Origin: Azonexus sp.
GTDB taxonomy: Bacteria > Pseudomonadota > Gammaproteobacteria > Burkholderiales > Rhodocyclaceae
Direction of reading: 5' to 3'
Length of the DNA: 34,432 nucleotides
Assembly: GCA_031277255.1 (NCBI GenBank)
Contig: JAITMS010000102.1
Location: 1-34,432 of the forward strand
The notes below the pieces were generated by a model, which saw only the letters and a list, made by a program, of their open reading frames with translations, had not been told where the DNA came from and ran no database searches. The translations under genes were made by a program, and so were the position numbers. Positions 16,788 through 25,611 of the stretch are shown here, piece by piece. How positions within the stretch are numbered: position 1 is the first letter of the stretch; every line of letters begins with the position of its first letter.

Positions 16788-16823
16788 CGTCATTTTCTCC
16801 CCGGACATGGTGCGGACGCGGAC

Positions 16824-18737
16824 TCAGGCGGCGGCGGACAAAATGCCGCGCGCCATGAAATCCTCCTTGACGAAAGACAGGCCGAGTTTGTCCAGCGTTG
16901 CCGCGGTCGGCACGGCGTCCCGGTTCCAGCCCTTGAGGTCGTAATAGGCATCGAGCAGTTTTTCTTCCATTTCCGGGTCGCGGTGCTTCCAGTGATCGGC
17001 GGGCGGCGCTTCGTCGACGCGGCGCATCCCGCGCCGCACGTTGATGGCGCGAATCAGGTTGCGGTTGCGCGCCGCCGCCTGCCACAGGGCATCGGCGTCG
17101 AGTTCGATACCGGCGGCGAGTTTGATGAATTCCGGCAGGTTGTAGATGTGATACGGCGGCCGCCCGCCGAACTGGCCCCGGAAGGAAGCGAGGAAAGCGC
17201 AAATGCCGAGCGCGTCATCGACGTAGTGCATGGTTTCGTTCCAGTCGGCGACGTTGATTGAGGCTTCGAGCGGCATATGGGTGCGCGGCTCCCATTCGAG
17301 CAGCCATTTCTTGAAGCGTTCCGGCGCTGCTTCCCAACCGGCGACGAAGGCTTCGCGCTCGGCCTTGTCTTCGATCGGCACCTGCGGGAAGGAGCCTTCG
17401 GTCTGGTTGATGGCCATTTTTTCGCCGGTCGCGTACATCAGAAAATACGGGTGATTGAGCATCGAGAGCTTGATCGGCACCTGCTCAAATTTTTTCATGG
17501 TGTTGTGGTCGTAGGCTTCGGCCCCCTTGCCGATCTGCCGCGCCGCGTGATAGACGCCGTTGGCGAGAATGTCGCCGATGCCCTCGCGGCGGGCGATTTT
17601 TTCGACCAGGTAGTAAAAACGCTCGGCCCCGGTCTTGGGAAAATCGGGCATGTCGGCATCGGTGAGAATACCGGCCTCGTACAGTTCGACGGCAAAGGCC
17701 ATGACCTGCGGCGTGGCGTAGGCGTCCATGCCGTATTCCTGGGTAATGGCGATGATGTCGTAATCGAACTCAAGCCCCTCGTAGGCGGCCATGGCATAGG
17801 TCAGCTTGCTGTAGCACTTCTGGAAATAGGGGCGGCGTCCGGGCGTCTCGATCGCCTGGTGGCAGTCCTTGGGACAGTTGTAACAGCCGGTCCAGCGGAC
17901 GCGCAGCCGGTTTTCGATGGCGTTCCAGCTCTCCTCGACCTCTTTGCTCCAGAAATCGCGGCGGCGGGCGCGGGCGTTGCCCCAGGCGAAATTATCGACG
18001 TGGAACTGGTCGCCCTCGCCGTGCGCCATGCTGTCGCCGCAATGCGGGTTGGCGTGGATGGCGCGGATCATGTGATTGCAGAGGCCGAACAGGGCTTCCG
18101 GCTTGGCCGTGTAAATATCCTTGGTGCCGCGCACGGCAATCGCCTTCAGGCGCTTGTCGCCCATGATGACGCCGACGCCGCGCGAGGCGCTGGAGTTGGC
18201 GTGCTCGATCGAAGCCATGTAGCAGCGGTGCTCCCCAGCCAGACCAATGGCGGCGACCTGAATCTGCGAATCGCCCAGTTCGGCTTGCAGGATGTCGGCG
18301 GTTTCCGTCGCGCCCTTACCGGCGAGGTGCGCGGCGTCGCGGATTTCGACCTGATCGTCGTGAATGTAGAGATAGACCAGTTTTTCCGCCTTGCCGCGGA
18401 TGACGATCTTGTCGTAACCCGCGTATTTCAGCTCCGGGCCGAAAAAACCGCCAAAAATCGAGTGCGAATACAGCCCCGTCTGCGGCGAGATGGTGTCGAC
18501 CATCGTGCGGTTGGCGCCGATCACGGGCGTGCCGATCAAAAGACCAGTGCTGAAAATGAGGAGATTGTCGGGCGAAAAGGGATCAACCTCCGGCGGTACG
18601 CGCTCCCACAAAATCCGCGCCGCCGTGCCCTGACCGCCGAGATAGTCTTTGGTCCAGGCCGGATCGCTGCTTTCGCGCTCGATGCTGCCCGTGCTCAGGT
18701 CGATTTCCAGATTGTATCCGGCTTCCGAATATCTCAT
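16824..18737 (-). CDS. bamB: Class II benzoyl-CoA reductase active-site subunit BamB (tungsten aldehyde-oxidoreductase family)
   Basis: BamB reduces benzoyl-CoA to cyclohexa-1,5-diene-1-carbonyl-CoA at a tungsten-bis-pterin without ATP. The 637-residue protein is of BamB length and has the AOR-family N-terminal pterin domain (DYLGGQGTAARILWERVPP; FSTGLLIGTPVIGANR; GFFGPELKYAGYDKIVIRG; ASIEHANSSASRGVGVIMGDKRLKA). The [4Fe-4S] ligands are Cys285, Cys288 and Cys292 in GCYNCPKDC, with the distal Cys513 in DALGICAFL. AAGGAGG precedes the ATG. The full set of Bam partners upstream argues for BamB rather than a generic aldehyde:ferredoxin oxidoreductase, though a paralogous ring reductase acting on a substituted benzoyl-CoA cannot be ruled out. 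Confidence 0.9.
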   Translation of the reverse strand: MRYSEAGYNLEIDLSTGSIERESSDPAWTKDYLGGQGTAARILWERVPPEVDPFSPDNLLIFSTGLLIGTPVIGANRTMVDTISPQTGLYSHSIFGGFFGPELKYAGYDKIVIRGKAEKLVYLYIHDDQVEIRDAAHLAGKGATETADILQAELGDSQIQVAAIGLAGEHRCYMASIEHANSSASRGVGVIMGDKRLKAIAVRGTKDIYTAKPEALFGLCNHMIRAIHANPHCGDSMAHGEGDQFHVDNFAWGNARARRRDFWSKEVEESWNAIENRLRVRWTGCYNCPKDCHQAIETPGRRPYFQKCYSKLTYAMAAYEGLEFDYDIIAITQEYGMDAYATPQVMAFAVELYEAGILTDADMPDFPKTGAERFYYLVEKIARREGIGDILANGVYHAARQIGKGAEAYDHNTMKKFEQVPIKLSMLNHPYFLMYATGEKMAINQTEGSFPQVPIEDKAEREAFVAGWEAAPERFKKWLLEWEPRTHMPLEASINVADWNETMHYVDDALGICAFLASFRGQFGGRPPYHIYNLPEFIKLAAGIELDADALWQAAARNRNLIRAINVRRGMRRVDEAPPADHWKHRDPEMEEKLLDAYYDLKGWNRDAVPTAATLDKLGLSFVKEDFMARGILSAAA

Positions 18738-18790
18738 GTTGCCTCCTTGTCATGCTCCCGCCCAGAGCGGTTTTCACTCATGTTCACATC

Positions 18791-18898
18791 CCCGTTCGGG
18801 CTGAGCTTGTCCCTTCGCCTTTGCTCAGGACAGGCGAAGCCCGGCTCAACCCTCGGTATTCTCTCCGCACCGCCCTTCGACAAGCTCAGGGCGAACGG
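18791..18898. repeat. REP-like palindrome between bamI and bamB
   Basis: Outer arms CCGTTCGGGCTGAGCTTGT (18792-18810) and its near-complement ACAAGCTCAGGGCGAACGG (18880-18898) enclose a second inverted repeat, CTTCGCCT/AGGCGAAG (about 18813-18839). The sequence shares its core with the A elements at 12581 and 12957. It splits the bam operon and could mark mRNA processing or differential expression of bamB. Confidence 0.8.
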
Positions 18899-18919
18899 TG
18901 TCACACTGTCAGCAACCAT

Positions 18920-19519
18920 CTAGCTTCTACCGCCGTCCGGGAAGGCCAGCCCCTTGGCCAGCAGATAGGCGGCCTGGGCGTAGGATGTCGGGCACACGGT
19001 AAAACATTCCTGACAGTCCCAGCAGACTTCGGCGGCCCGCTCCGGGATGAAGCTGATTTCGCGGCGCGGCCCGTTTTCGATGAAGCCGACCGCGTGTTCG
19101 CCCTTGATCTCGGCGCAGTAGCGCACGCACAGGCCGCACATGACGCAGAAAATCGGCTCCTTGCCAAAACGGTTGCGGTCGGCCCCGTATTCTTCGGCCA
19201 GCGCCTTCAGTTCCGGCGAATCGGGCGCGTGCGCCATGAGTTCCTCGACCAGCACGCGGCGAATGCGATCCACGGTTTCCGTCCGGGTGCGCACCGCCAG
19301 GCCCTGTTCCACCGGATAGGTGCAGGAAACGACGTGGTTGATCTTGCCGCGCGATTCGACCTCGACGATGCACAGGCGGCAGCCGCCGTAGGCTTCGAGC
19401 CGGTCGTGGTGGCACAGGGTGGGAATCGGGATGCCAGCCTGACGCGCCGCTTCAAGGACGCTCATGGCGGCCTCCGCAGTCACTTCCCGGTCGTTGATTG
19501 TCAACGTGACTTCGCTCAT
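18920..19519 (-). CDS. bamI: BamI, NuoG-like iron-sulfur subunit
   Basis: This 199-residue protein corresponds to the N-terminal Fe-S part of NuoG/HoxU. It has a [2Fe-2S] ferredoxin domain (Cys in PTLCHHDR, GGCRLC and VVSCTYP, residues about 36-66) and two [4Fe-4S] sites, FCVMCGLCVRYC and VCWDCQECFTVCPTS, in the C-terminal third. In the class II reductase complex it is expected to relay electrons between the NADH-binding BamH and the rest of the complex. Its ATG overlaps the bamH stop (ATGA). Confidence 0.88.
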   Translation of the reverse strand: MSEVTLTINDREVTAEAAMSVLEAARQAGIPIPTLCHHDRLEAYGGCRLCIVEVESRGKINHVVSCTYPVEQGLAVRTRTETVDRIRRVLVEELMAHAPDSPELKALAEEYGADRNRFGKEPIFCVMCGLCVRYCAEIKGEHAVGFIENGPRREISFIPERAAEVCWDCQECFTVCPTSYAQAAYLLAKGLAFPDGGRS

Positions 19520-21174
19520 GGCGTCTGGCTCCCGGCCTCGATGCGCGCCGCATACTCAGCGTGAAAATACTGCAACATGCTTTTGACCGGCGCCGCCGAA
19601 GTCTTGCCCAGGGCGCACAGGCTGCCCAGGCTGGTGACCTCGGTCAGTTCGGCGAGCCGTTCGAGATCGAACTTGCGGCCCCGGCCCTCGGCGATATTGG
19701 TGAGGATTTTCAGCATCTGGAACATGCCTTCCCGGCACGGCACACACTTGCCGCAGGATTCCTTGACCAGGAAATCCATCAGGTAGCGGGCGATGTCGAC
19801 CATGTCGGTGTCTTCGTTCATCACCAGGAGGCCGCCCGCGCCGATGGGCGCGCCGAGTGCCGACATCTCGTCGAAATCGAGCCGGGCGTCGATGCGGTCG
19901 ACCGGCAGGGAGCCGCCCATCGCCCCGCCGAAATGCACCGCCTTCAGCGCCTTGCCGTCGCGCACGCCGCCGCCGATGGCGAAAATCAGCGTGCGCAGCG
20001 TCGTCCCCATCGGCACTTCGACAATGCCGCTATTGACGATGTGGCCGGAGAGCGAAACGAGCTTGGTGCCCTTGCTCTTGTCGCTGCCGATGCTGGCGAA
20101 CCATTCGGCGCCGCGAGCGATGATCTGCGGTACGTTGGCCCAGGTTTCGACATTGTTGAGATTCGATGGCTTGTCCCAGATGCCGGAAACCGAGGTGCGG
20201 ATGTATTTGGGCCGCGGCTCCGGCGCATTGCCTTCAATCGAGCGCATCAGCGCCGAGGATTCGCCGGAGACGAAAATGCCGACATCGAAATGCAGTTCAA
20301 TCTCGAAGTCGAAGCCCGTGCCGAGAATGTTCTGGCCGAGCAAACCGTATTCTCTCGCCTGCGCCAGCGCCGTCTTGACGTGCTCGACCAGACGCGGCAC
20401 GTCGTGGCGCGTGTAAATGAAGCCCTGATGCGCGCCGATGGCGTAAGCCCCGATAATCAGCCCTTCGATGACCTTGTGCGGATTGCCGGTGAGCATGGCG
20501 CGATCCATGAAGGCGGCGGATTCGCCTTCATGGCCGTTGGCGATGACGTACTTGGTTTTTTCCGGGGCGTTTTTGGTCGTTTCCCACTTCGCGCCCGCGG
20601 GAAAACCGCCGCCGCCGCGACCACGCAGATTGGCCTGCTTGACTTCCGCCAGCACCTGATCCGGCGTCATCGTCGTCAATGCCTTGACCAGCGCGGCATA
20701 GCCGCCGATGGCGAGGGCGTCGTCGATTTTCAGCGGGTCGAGACGCGGGTTGTCGCCGATCAACAGCCGCATCTGGTGCTTGTAGTACGGCACTTCGCTC
20801 ATCCGCGCGGCTTTTTCGCCGGTTTGCGGGTCGCGGTAAATTTTTGCTGCGTACACCTCGCCGGCGAGCGTGGCGCGGATGATTTCCGGCACGTCCGCCG
20901 GGGTGACCTCGAAATAGCAGATGTCTTCCGGCCCGGCGATGACATTCGGGCCTTTTTCGCAAAAGCCGTGGCAGCCGGTGACCCGCAGATCGAGCTGGCC
21001 AGCGAGGTTGTGGCGGGCGATTTCCGCCTCGAACGCTTGGGCGACGGCGGCGGAATCGAGGCCATCGCAAGCGGCCCCGGCGCAAACGGCGATACAGGGC
21101 CGGGCCGGGTCGCGGGCGGCGAGGAGCGCGGCGCGATAATCTTCAAATTCGGCGACGGTATTGAATCTGGGCAT
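19516..21174 (-). CDS. bamH: BamH, NuoF-like NADH-binding flavoprotein subunit
   Basis: This 552-residue protein carries the FMN and NADH site of a complex-I-type electron-input module. The N-terminal ~100 residues form a thioredoxin-like [2Fe-2S] domain (CAGAACD, CHGFCEKGPN). The NADH/FMN region has LRGRGGGGFPAGAKWE and NGHEGESAAFMDR, followed by the SLBB segment (GTTLRTLIFAIGGGV) and the [4Fe-4S] cluster motif ESCGKCVPCREG with SLCALGKT. The ATG at 21174 is preceded by GAGG; the same frame stays open much further upstream across bamG, but that part has no family match. The gene follows bamG after 20 bases. Confidence 0.9.
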   Translation of the reverse strand: MPRFNTVAEFEDYRAALLAARDPARPCIAVCAGAACDGLDSAAVAQAFEAEIARHNLAGQLDLRVTGCHGFCEKGPNVIAGPEDICYFEVTPADVPEIIRATLAGEVYAAKIYRDPQTGEKAARMSEVPYYKHQMRLLIGDNPRLDPLKIDDALAIGGYAALVKALTTMTPDQVLAEVKQANLRGRGGGGFPAGAKWETTKNAPEKTKYVIANGHEGESAAFMDRAMLTGNPHKVIEGLIIGAYAIGAHQGFIYTRHDVPRLVEHVKTALAQAREYGLLGQNILGTGFDFEIELHFDVGIFVSGESSALMRSIEGNAPEPRPKYIRTSVSGIWDKPSNLNNVETWANVPQIIARGAEWFASIGSDKSKGTKLVSLSGHIVNSGIVEVPMGTTLRTLIFAIGGGVRDGKALKAVHFGGAMGGSLPVDRIDARLDFDEMSALGAPIGAGGLLVMNEDTDMVDIARYLMDFLVKESCGKCVPCREGMFQMLKILTNIAEGRGRKFDLERLAELTEVTSLGSLCALGKTSAAPVKSMLQYFHAEYAARIEAGSQTP

Positions 21175-21194
21175 GGGTTGGCGTCCTCGAAAAT

Positions 21195-21647
21195 TCAGGA
21201 ATACTGATCGAGCACGGCCTCGACCTGTTCCGGCGTCATCCGGCCATGATGCTTGCCGTCGACAATCAGTTCCGGGCCGATGCTGCAACTGCCGAGGCAA
21301 CTGCCGCGCTCCAGCGTGAAGCGCCCGGCGGCGTCGGTTTCGCCGGGTTTGAGGCCGGTGACCGCCTCGACCTTGGCGAGCAGTTTGTCGCCGCCGCGCA
21401 GGTGGCAGGTCATGCCGGTGCAGACGTGCAGTTCGTGGCGGCCTTTCGGCGTCAGGCTGAAAACCTTGTAAAAACTGGCGATCTGGATCGCCTGGGCGAG
21501 CGGCACGCCAAGCGCCGCGGCGACCTCGGCCAGGACCTCGCGCGGCAGCCAGTTGAGTTCGTGCTGGATTTCGGTGAGAGCATGAATCAGCGCCTCCGGC
21601 TTGCCCCGGTAGTTTTCGATAATGGCATTGACGGCTTGTTCGCACAT
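21195..21647 (-). CDS. bamG: BamG, NuoE-like [2Fe-2S] subunit
   Basis: This 150-residue protein has an N-terminal helical bundle (IIENYRGKPEALIHALTEIQHELNWLPREVLAEVA) and a thioredoxin-fold [2Fe-2S] domain with CTGMTC near residue 86 and RGSCLGSCSIGPELIVDGKHHGRMTPE, the four cysteine ligands of NuoE/HoxE. With BamH and BamI it forms a NADH-dehydrogenase-like electron module. The gap from bamF is 18 bases. Confidence 0.9.
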   Translation of the reverse strand: MCEQAVNAIIENYRGKPEALIHALTEIQHELNWLPREVLAEVAAALGVPLAQAIQIASFYKVFSLTPKGRHELHVCTGMTCHLRGGDKLLAKVEAVTGLKPGETDAAGRFTLERGSCLGSCSIGPELIVDGKHHGRMTPEQVEAVLDQYS

Positions 21648-21665
21648 GATGCGGAAACGCTCCTT

Positions 21666-22445
21666 TCAGGCTGCCGTGGCGACCGGAAGCAGCCGGGCGA
21701 GGCGTCCGTCGAGACGCAACATGCCGCGCTCGGCGAGGATGTCGAGATGCCGCATGACTTCCGTCGGGGCCAGCGCGAAAGCGGCGGCGAGGTCTTCGGC
21801 GGCGAGGCTCTCCGCCTGGCGCAGACGGCCCATGAGGCGGCTTTGGGTAATCTTGTCCAGCACCATGCTCTCAAAGATGGCGGCAAATTCCGGGTCGGCG
21901 TGCATCTTGTGGTAATTCTCCTCGCTCCGATGCGGCAGGCGGAAACGCTCGCGCTCGACCAGCTTGATGTAGGGCACCATGTTGATGACCGCCTGCAAGG
22001 CTTCGCGCAGGAACGCCACCGGCTGGCCTTCGGCCTCGCCGAGCGGCCCCAGTTGCATCATGGTGGCGTGGATTTCATTTTGCGTTTCGGCAAAGCGCGT
22101 GCCTTCGCCAGCGGAAACCCACTCGATGCGCAGCCGCTCCGGGCGGATGCCGATGTGCTGCAAGATGCGCTTGGCGATCATGGCGTTGCCAAGCGCGTCG
22201 TAATTGCCTTCCGGGTTGTAGTGGCAGTCGCCGAGATGGCAGCCGCCGACGAAGACGCCGTCCGCGCCCTGCAAAAAAGAGCGCATGACGAATTCGATAT
22301 CGACCCGGCCTGAGCACATCTGGCGGATGACCCGCAGGTGCGAGGGATACTGGAAGCGGGAAACGCCCGCCAGATCAGCGCCGGCATAACAGCACCAGTT
22401 GCAGAGAAAACCGATGACGACCGGTTTGAAATCGCTGGCGGCCAT
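21666..22445 (-). CDS. bamF: BamF, MvhD-like iron-sulfur subunit with C-terminal helical domain
   Basis: The first ~140 residues match MvhD/FlpD, which carry electrons to HdrA: VIGFLCNWCCYAGAD at residues 11-24, QMCSGRVD, and GVFVGGCHLGDCHYNPEGN. The motif shows Cys15, Cys18 and Cys19 where some anaerobe homologues, as I recall, use selenocysteine; no in-frame TGA is present here, so this is a Cys-only form. A further ~110 residues (YIKLVERERFRLPHRSEENYHKMH and on) end in a winged-helix-like segment (SLAAEDLAAAFALAPTEVMRHLDILAERGMLRL). The start is 3 bases after the bamE stop. Confidence 0.85.
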   Translation of the reverse strand: MAASDFKPVVIGFLCNWCCYAGADLAGVSRFQYPSHLRVIRQMCSGRVDIEFVMRSFLQGADGVFVGGCHLGDCHYNPEGNYDALGNAMIAKRILQHIGIRPERLRIEWVSAGEGTRFAETQNEIHATMMQLGPLGEAEGQPVAFLREALQAVINMVPYIKLVERERFRLPHRSEENYHKMHADPEFAAIFESMVLDKITQSRLMGRLRQAESLAAEDLAAAFALAPTEVMRHLDILAERGMLRLDGRLARLLPVATAA

Positions 22446-22448
22446 ACT

Positions 22449-25400
22449 TTAATTCCTCGCGGGCATGATGGGGATGACGCGCTGCTGGCGCGGGGCCAGA
22501 GCGGCGTCGATCTGGCGGAACACGGCCTCGTTGGTAAAGTGCTTCAGGCCGATGGCGCCGGTCGGGCATTTGGCGCTGCACAGCCCGTCGCCCTTGCACA
22601 GCACCGGATTGACCACGGCTTTTTTGCCGCGCGGCGTCTCCCGGAAATCAATGGCGTTGTAGGTGCAGCAGGTAATGCAAGCGCCGCAGGAGACGCAATC
22701 GCGCTCCTCGACCTCGCAGACCGAGCCGGAGGCGACCACCGAATCCTGGGCCAGCAAAGTGAGCGCGCGACCAGCGGCGGCATAAGCCTGGTTGAGACTT
22801 TCCGACAGATGTTTCGGATACTGCGCCGTGCCGCACAGATAGACGCCTTCGGCGGCGAAATCGACTGGCCGCAGCTTGACGTGGGCCTCCTGGAAAAAAC
22901 CGTCGGGCGACAGCGGCACCTTGAAGTGCCGCGCCATCGTCAGCGCCCCTTCCGGCGGAATCACCGCCGCCGAGAGCACCACGCTGTCGACGTCGAGTTG
23001 CAGTTTTTTGCCGAGCACCGGGTCGCTGACGAGGACGCGCATGAAATCGCGCCCGCTCTCGTTCGCTGCCTCGACCAGCGGCTTGTCGTCCGCCTCGTAG
23101 CGGATGAAGCGAACGTCGCGGTTGGCCGCCTCGCGGTACAAATCTTCCTTGAAGCCGTAGGTGCGGATGTCGCGGAAAAGCACGTAAATTTCGGCGCTCG
23201 GTTTCATCTCGCGCAGTTTCAGCGCGTTTTTCATCGCCCCGCTGCAACAGACTCTGGCGCAGTAATTGCGGTCGGGCTGACGGCAGCCGACGCACTGGAT
23301 CATCACCACGCTTTCGATGGCATTGAGGCTGGCGTCGCCGGTGCCGATTCTTTCTTCCAGCTCAAGCTGGGTCAGTACGCGCGCGCTTTCGCCGTAGCCG
23401 TATTCCTCCGGCTTCAGTTCCTGAGCGCCGATGGCGATCACGGCGACGCCGTGCTCGATGACGCGATCCCGCCGCCCGGCCTTGACGCGGGTGCTGAAAT
23501 TACCGACGTAACCGTCGACCGAGACGATCTCGGCGTCGGTCAGCACGTGAATGTCGCGGTGCTGGTAAACCTTTTTCCGCAGATCGTTGAGGAAGGGCTG
23601 CACGGCCATGCCTTCGGCGGTGTAATGCAAGCGCCGGGCGATGCCGCCGAGTTCGCTGTTTTTTTCCAGCAGATACGTCTCGAAACCCTGATTGGCGATG
23701 GTCAGCGCCGCCGTCATGCCCGCCACGCCGCCGCCGACGACGAGCGCCGTCTTGTTGATCGGCAAGTAATACTCGCCGAGCGGTTGCAGCAACTGGGCGC
23801 GGGCCACCGACATGCGGACGATGTCCTTGGCCTTGTCGGTCGCCACTTCCGGTTCCTTTGAATGCACCCAGGAGCAGTGCTCGCGGATGTTCGCCATATC
23901 GAAAAAATATTGATTGACGCCCGCCTCGCGCAAGGTGTCGCGGAACAGCGGCTCGTGCGAACGCGGCGTGCAGGCGGCGATGACGACGCGGTTCAGGCCC
24001 TTCTCGCGGATGGTTTCGCCAATCGCCTGGGCGGTGTTGGTGGCGCAGGCGAACAGGCTTTCTTCGACATGCACCACGTTTTCCAGCCCGGCGGCGTATT
24101 CGGCGACGGCGGGCACATCGACGACCCGCCCGATATTGGCGCCGCAGCGGCAGACGAAGACGCCGACCTTGGGGGCTTCTTCGCGGGTATCGCGTTCTTC
24201 GGGATAAACCCGCTTTTTCGACAACTGACCGCGCCGCGATTTCAGGAGTTCGGCAATCTGCGCCCCCGCGCCGCTCGCGGTATAGACCGATTCGGGAATA
24301 TCCATCGGCCCCATGAAAGCGCCGCTGACGAAAACGCCGGGGCGGCTGGTCTTGACCGGGTTGGCCGGGTCGGTTTTACAAAAGCCCTGCGGATTCAATT
24401 CGACGCCGAAGATGCGGGCGAATTTCTGCGCATCCTTGGGCGGATTGATGCCGACCGAGAGAACGACCAGTTCAAATTCATCTTCCTTGACGCCCTGATC
24501 GGTCGCGTAGCGGATGGTGACGTTTTTGGTCACCGGGTCTTCGTCGCCGACCGAGACGTAACTGCGGATGAATTCAACCCCCGGCAGACGTTCGGCGCGC
24601 TGGTAGAAACGCTCGAAATCCTTGCTGTAGGCCCGGATGTCGTTGTGGAATATCTTGGCTTCGAGTTCCGGCACGTGATCCTTGGCGAGGATCACCTGTT
24701 TTTGCGTATACGCGCAGCACACCGCCGAGCAGTAGGTGTTGCCGCCCGGCACCACCTGGCGCGAACCGACGCAATGCAGCCACGCCACCTTGTGCGGATG
24801 CTTCTTGTCCGAAGGCCGCAGAATCTGCCCTTCATGCGGCCCGGTGGCGCAGAGCAGGCGCTCGAAATCGAGGCTGGTGACGACGTTTTCGTAAGTGCCG
24901 TAGGCGTAGTCGCCGCGAATTTTCGGATCGAAGGTTTCATAGCCGGGGGAAAGCACCACCGCGCCGACCTTGATGTTGATTTTCTCAGGCGTCTGGGTGA
25001 AGTCGATCGCGCCTTTTTCGCCGCAGACGCTCTGGCAGATGGTGCAGGATTTGTCCTTGAGATAGAGGCAACTGTCGTCGATATAGGTGACCAGCGGCAC
25101 CGCCTGCGAGAAATAGATATGTACCGCCTTGTTGAGCGACAGATCCTGATTGAAGGGATCAGGCACCTTGACCGGGCAATATTCGGTGCAGGCGGCGCAG
25201 CCGGTGCAGGCGTCGGCATTGACGTAGCGCGGCTTCTTGACCAGGGTCACGGTGAAATCGCCCGCCGCGCCTTCGACGGCTTCGATGTCGGTGTAGGTCA
25301 TAATCTCGATGTTGGGATGGCGGTCGCACTCGATGAACTTGGGCGACTCGATGCACATCGAGCAGTCGATGGTCGGGTAGGTCTTGTCGAGTTGCGACAT

Positions 25401-25580
25401 CTTGCCGCCGATGGTCGGCGCCTTGTCGACCAGATAGACCTTGAAGCCCGCCGTCGCAATATCGAGCGCCGCCTGAATGCCGCTGATGCCGCCGCCGACG
25501 ACCAGCACATCGCCGAGATGGTTGTCGCCCGGACTTAAGGTGCGCTGGCGCAGCATGTTCTTGATGGCCATGGCTTCCAT
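22449..25580 (-). CDS. bamE: BamE, HdrA-like multi-cluster flavoprotein
   Basis: This 1043-residue protein is a double HdrA-type FAD protein, the proposed flavin bifurcation or electron-confurcating unit of the class II reductase. A first FAD site VLVVGGGISGIQAALD (near residue 25) is followed by IDCSMCIESPKF, ferredoxin-like CTGCAACTEYCPVKVP and CTICQSVCGEKG, and CVGSRQ...CSAVCC motifs. A second half has VGVFVCRCGANIG, a second FAD site ALVVGGGVAGMTAAL near 635, CVGCRQ...CARVCC, and two C-terminal [4Fe-4S] motifs (CVSCGACITCC and CKGDGLCSAKCPTGAI). The ATG at 25580 is chosen over the longer frame because AAAGGAG sits just upstream and the extra 64 residues have no family match. Confidence 0.9.
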   Translation of the reverse strand: MEAMAIKNMLRQRTLSPGDNHLGDVLVVGGGISGIQAALDIATAGFKVYLVDKAPTIGGKMSQLDKTYPTIDCSMCIESPKFIECDRHPNIEIMTYTDIEAVEGAAGDFTVTLVKKPRYVNADACTGCAACTEYCPVKVPDPFNQDLSLNKAVHIYFSQAVPLVTYIDDSCLYLKDKSCTICQSVCGEKGAIDFTQTPEKINIKVGAVVLSPGYETFDPKIRGDYAYGTYENVVTSLDFERLLCATGPHEGQILRPSDKKHPHKVAWLHCVGSRQVVPGGNTYCSAVCCAYTQKQVILAKDHVPELEAKIFHNDIRAYSKDFERFYQRAERLPGVEFIRSYVSVGDEDPVTKNVTIRYATDQGVKEDEFELVVLSVGINPPKDAQKFARIFGVELNPQGFCKTDPANPVKTSRPGVFVSGAFMGPMDIPESVYTASGAGAQIAELLKSRRGQLSKKRVYPEERDTREEAPKVGVFVCRCGANIGRVVDVPAVAEYAAGLENVVHVEESLFACATNTAQAIGETIREKGLNRVVIAACTPRSHEPLFRDTLREAGVNQYFFDMANIREHCSWVHSKEPEVATDKAKDIVRMSVARAQLLQPLGEYYLPINKTALVVGGGVAGMTAALTIANQGFETYLLEKNSELGGIARRLHYTAEGMAVQPFLNDLRKKVYQHRDIHVLTDAEIVSVDGYVGNFSTRVKAGRRDRVIEHGVAVIAIGAQELKPEEYGYGESARVLTQLELEERIGTGDASLNAIESVVMIQCVGCRQPDRNYCARVCCSGAMKNALKLREMKPSAEIYVLFRDIRTYGFKEDLYREAANRDVRFIRYEADDKPLVEAANESGRDFMRVLVSDPVLGKKLQLDVDSVVLSAAVIPPEGALTMARHFKVPLSPDGFFQEAHVKLRPVDFAAEGVYLCGTAQYPKHLSESLNQAYAAAGRALTLLAQDSVVASGSVCEVEERDCVSCGACITCCTYNAIDFRETPRGKKAVVNPVLCKGDGLCSAKCPTGAIGLKHFTNEAVFRQIDAALAPRQQRVIPIMPARN

Positions 25581-25611
25581 GCTTGTCTCCTTTGTGCTTT
25601 GTTCTTTGTTG

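Noticed and set aside
14589-17261. An 890-residue plus-strand open frame opposite the monooxygenase fusion
   Set aside because: High GC lowers stop frequency; the minus-strand frame has clear FAD and OYE motifs, while this one has none and shows antisense-type composition.
16824-18737. Generic aldehyde:ferredoxin oxidoreductase
   Set aside because: The presence of the complete Bam partner set and BamA makes BamB the better call, although single-gene similarity alone would not decide.
21175-21645. Upstream extension of the bamH frame through bamG
   Set aside because: The 157 extra residues are Arg-rich and unlike any Fe-S domain; bamG in another frame has a complete NuoE-type sequence, and a start with GAGG lies at 21174.
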